Below are positions 63,033 through 64,000 of a stretch of 64,000 bases of DNA, one piece after another. Positions within the stretch are counted from its first letter, which is position 1, and each line of letters starts with the position of its first letter. Location of the stretch: positions 3,968,001 to 4,032,000 of the forward strand of contig NZ_CP030050.1 in assembly GCF_015291705.1 (NCBI RefSeq), read 5' to 3'. The notes under the pieces are model-generated. The model was not told where the DNA came from. It did no database searches and was given only the letters and a program-made list of their open reading frames with translations. Source of the stretch: Bradyrhizobium arachidis. Its GTDB lineage: Bacteria; Pseudomonadota; Alphaproteobacteria; Rhizobiales; Xanthobacteraceae. Made by a program: the position numbers and the translations under genes.

Positions 63033-64000
63033 TCAGGCCAGCGCCTGCTCGTGCACGCCGGCCACGGCGCGCCCGGAGGGGTCGGCCATCGCTGCAAAAC
63101 TGGCGTCCCAAGCGATCGCCGCCGGCGAGGAGCAGGCGATCGACTTGCCACTCGGCACGGTTGCGGCCGCCGCCTGGGTTGGGAAGAACTGCTCGAACAG
63201 GTGGCGATAGTAATACGCCTCCTTGGTCTGCGGCGGGTTGTGCACGAAGCGCTTGTCGGCTGCTGCCATCACCCGGGCGCTGACCTGCGATTCGGCGTGT
63301 GCCTTCAGCCCGTCGATCCAACCGTAGCCTACGCCATCGCTGAATTGTTCCTTCTGCCGCCACAAGATCGAATCCGGCAGATAGCCTTCGAATGCTTCAC
63401 GCAGCAGTGCCTTCTCGATCCGCCGCGCGCCGTCGGCGCCTTTGCCGACCATCTTGTGCTTGGCATCGATGCGCATCGCCACGTCGAGGAACTCGCGGTC
63501 CAGGAACGGCACGCGCGGTTCCACGCCCCAGGCCATCATCGACTTGTTGGCGCGCAGGCAGTCGTAGTTATTGAGCGCGTTGAGCTTGCGCACGAGCTCT
63601 TCGTGAAATTCGCGCGCATTGGGCGCCTTGTGAAAGTACAGATAGCCGCCGAAGATTTCGTCGCTGCCCTCGCCGGATAGCACCATCTTCACCCCCATCG
63701 CCTTGATCCGGCGTGCCAATAGGAACATCGGCGTGGAGGCGCGGATGGTGGTTACATCGTAAGTTTCGACGTGGCGGATCACTTGCGGCAGGGCGTCCAG
63801 GCCTTCTTCGAAGGTATATTCGAAGCCGTGGTGTACGGTGCCCAACGCCTTGGCGGCGATCGCCGCGGCGGCCAGGTCGGGCGAGCCCTTCAGACCGATG
63901 GCGAACGAATGCAGGCGCGGCCACCATGCCTCGCTCTGGTCGTCATCCTCGATGCGGTGGCGTGCGTAGCGCGCGGCTACGGCGGCGACTAGCGACGAAT
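63033..64000 (-). CDS. asnB: Asparagine synthetase B (glutamine-hydrolysing), C-terminal part
   Basis: The last ~320 codons of an AsnB-type enzyme; the start lies beyond the right edge. Visible motifs are the synthetase-domain [20 protein letters not shown] (pyrophosphate loop and acidic residues), [36 protein letters not shown], and [20 protein letters not shown]. The normal AsnB end with [20 protein letters not shown] and [11 protein letters not shown] is present. It makes asparagine from aspartate, glutamine and ATP. Probably a housekeeping copy bordering the polysaccharide region. Confidence 0.93.
   Translation of the reverse strand, partial: SSLVAAVAARYARHRIEDDDQSEAWWPRLHSFAIGLKGSPDLAAAAIAAKALGTVHHGFEYTFEEGLDALPQVIRHVETYDVTTIRASTPMFLLARRIKAMGVKMVLSGEGSDEIFGGYLYFHKAPNAREFHEELVRKLNALNNYDCLRANKSMMAWGVEPRVPFLDREFLDVAMRIDAKHKMVGKGADGARRIEKALLREAFEGYLPDSILWRQKEQFSDGVGYGWIDGLKAHAESQVSARVMAAADKRFVHNPPQTKEAYYYRHLFEQFFPTQAAAATVPSGKSIACSSPAAIAWDASFAAMADPSGRAVAGVHEQALA

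Overview
The window looks like a chromosomal segment of an alphaproteobacterium in or near Bradyrhizobium. The reasons are the high-GC coding style, a FixL/FixJ-type two-component system, an AaeAB-like FUSC efflux set, small conserved proteins of a kind I associate with Bradyrhizobium, an IS66 element, and an exopolysaccharide locus with rhizobium-type secretion genes. No rRNA, tRNA or CRISPR array was recognised. The assignment rests on protein family resemblance only.

Layout. 1-2.2 kb: aromatic-acid-type efflux genes (HlyD-like, DUF1656, FUSC). 2.4-5.4 kb: a receiver-only protein, a FixJ-type regulator and a membrane PAS histidine kinase. 5.8-7.0 kb: an AraC-type regulator and a small downstream ORF. 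7-10.4 kb: a gene-poor stretch with three small conserved genes and decayed remnants of a molybdopterin oxidoreductase and a RidA-family gene. 10.5-13.2 kb: a one-module A-PCP-TE enzyme whose thioesterase carries Cys instead of Ser at the nucleophile position. 14-16.3 kb: an operon of an orphan TAXI-type binding protein, an orphan TagO/VasI-like protein and a secreted DsrE-like protein, closed by a strong terminator. 17.6-21.5 kb: a DsrE relic, a large coiled-coil protein, a VanZ-like protein and a carbamoyltransferase relic.

21.5-62.6 kb is a large exopolysaccharide/capsule region. It holds the export protein and chain-length regulator (21.5-25.5), two methyltransferases, a type I secretion pair with its probable substrate, a heparin-lyase-I-like enzyme (28-34.2), and a NodB-type deacetylase (35.8). 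The block at 37.2-41.9 encodes a glycosyltransferase, acyltransferase, aminotransferase, initiating sugar transferase and Gfo/Idh oxidoreductase. It is followed by a GDP-mannose dehydrogenase-like enzyme and glycosyltransferases (43.3-47.2), an operon of deacetylase-like, Sec-exported lyase and Wzy-like polymerase genes (47.4-50.8), an intact IS66 element, a Wzx-like flippase, another glycosyltransferase, a large deacetylase-like protein, and UDP-sugar dehydrogenase and epimerase genes (60.3-62.6). The window ends inside asnB.

Together the genes describe a Wzx/Wzy-type pathway. Nucleotide-sugar enzymes make uronic and probably amino-uronic acid donors, the ExoY-like transferase primes undecaprenyl phosphate, glycosyltransferases extend, Wzx flips, Wzy polymerises, and the ExoF/ExoP-like pair controls length and export. 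Deacetylases and two paralogous lyases (one apparently type I secreted, one Sec exported) tailor the product.

The most notable points are: a conserved ~75-bp element shared by two divergent promoter regions of the polysaccharide genes (23.2 and 47.3 kb); a TagO-like/DsrE-like gene pair present as one intact copy, one copy split by IS66, and a third DsrE relic; a perfect palindrome centred on TACCTAGGTA at two promoter regions; tandem degenerate C39-like domains in the type I transporter; the Cys-type thioesterase; and many relic genes that record repeated remodelling.
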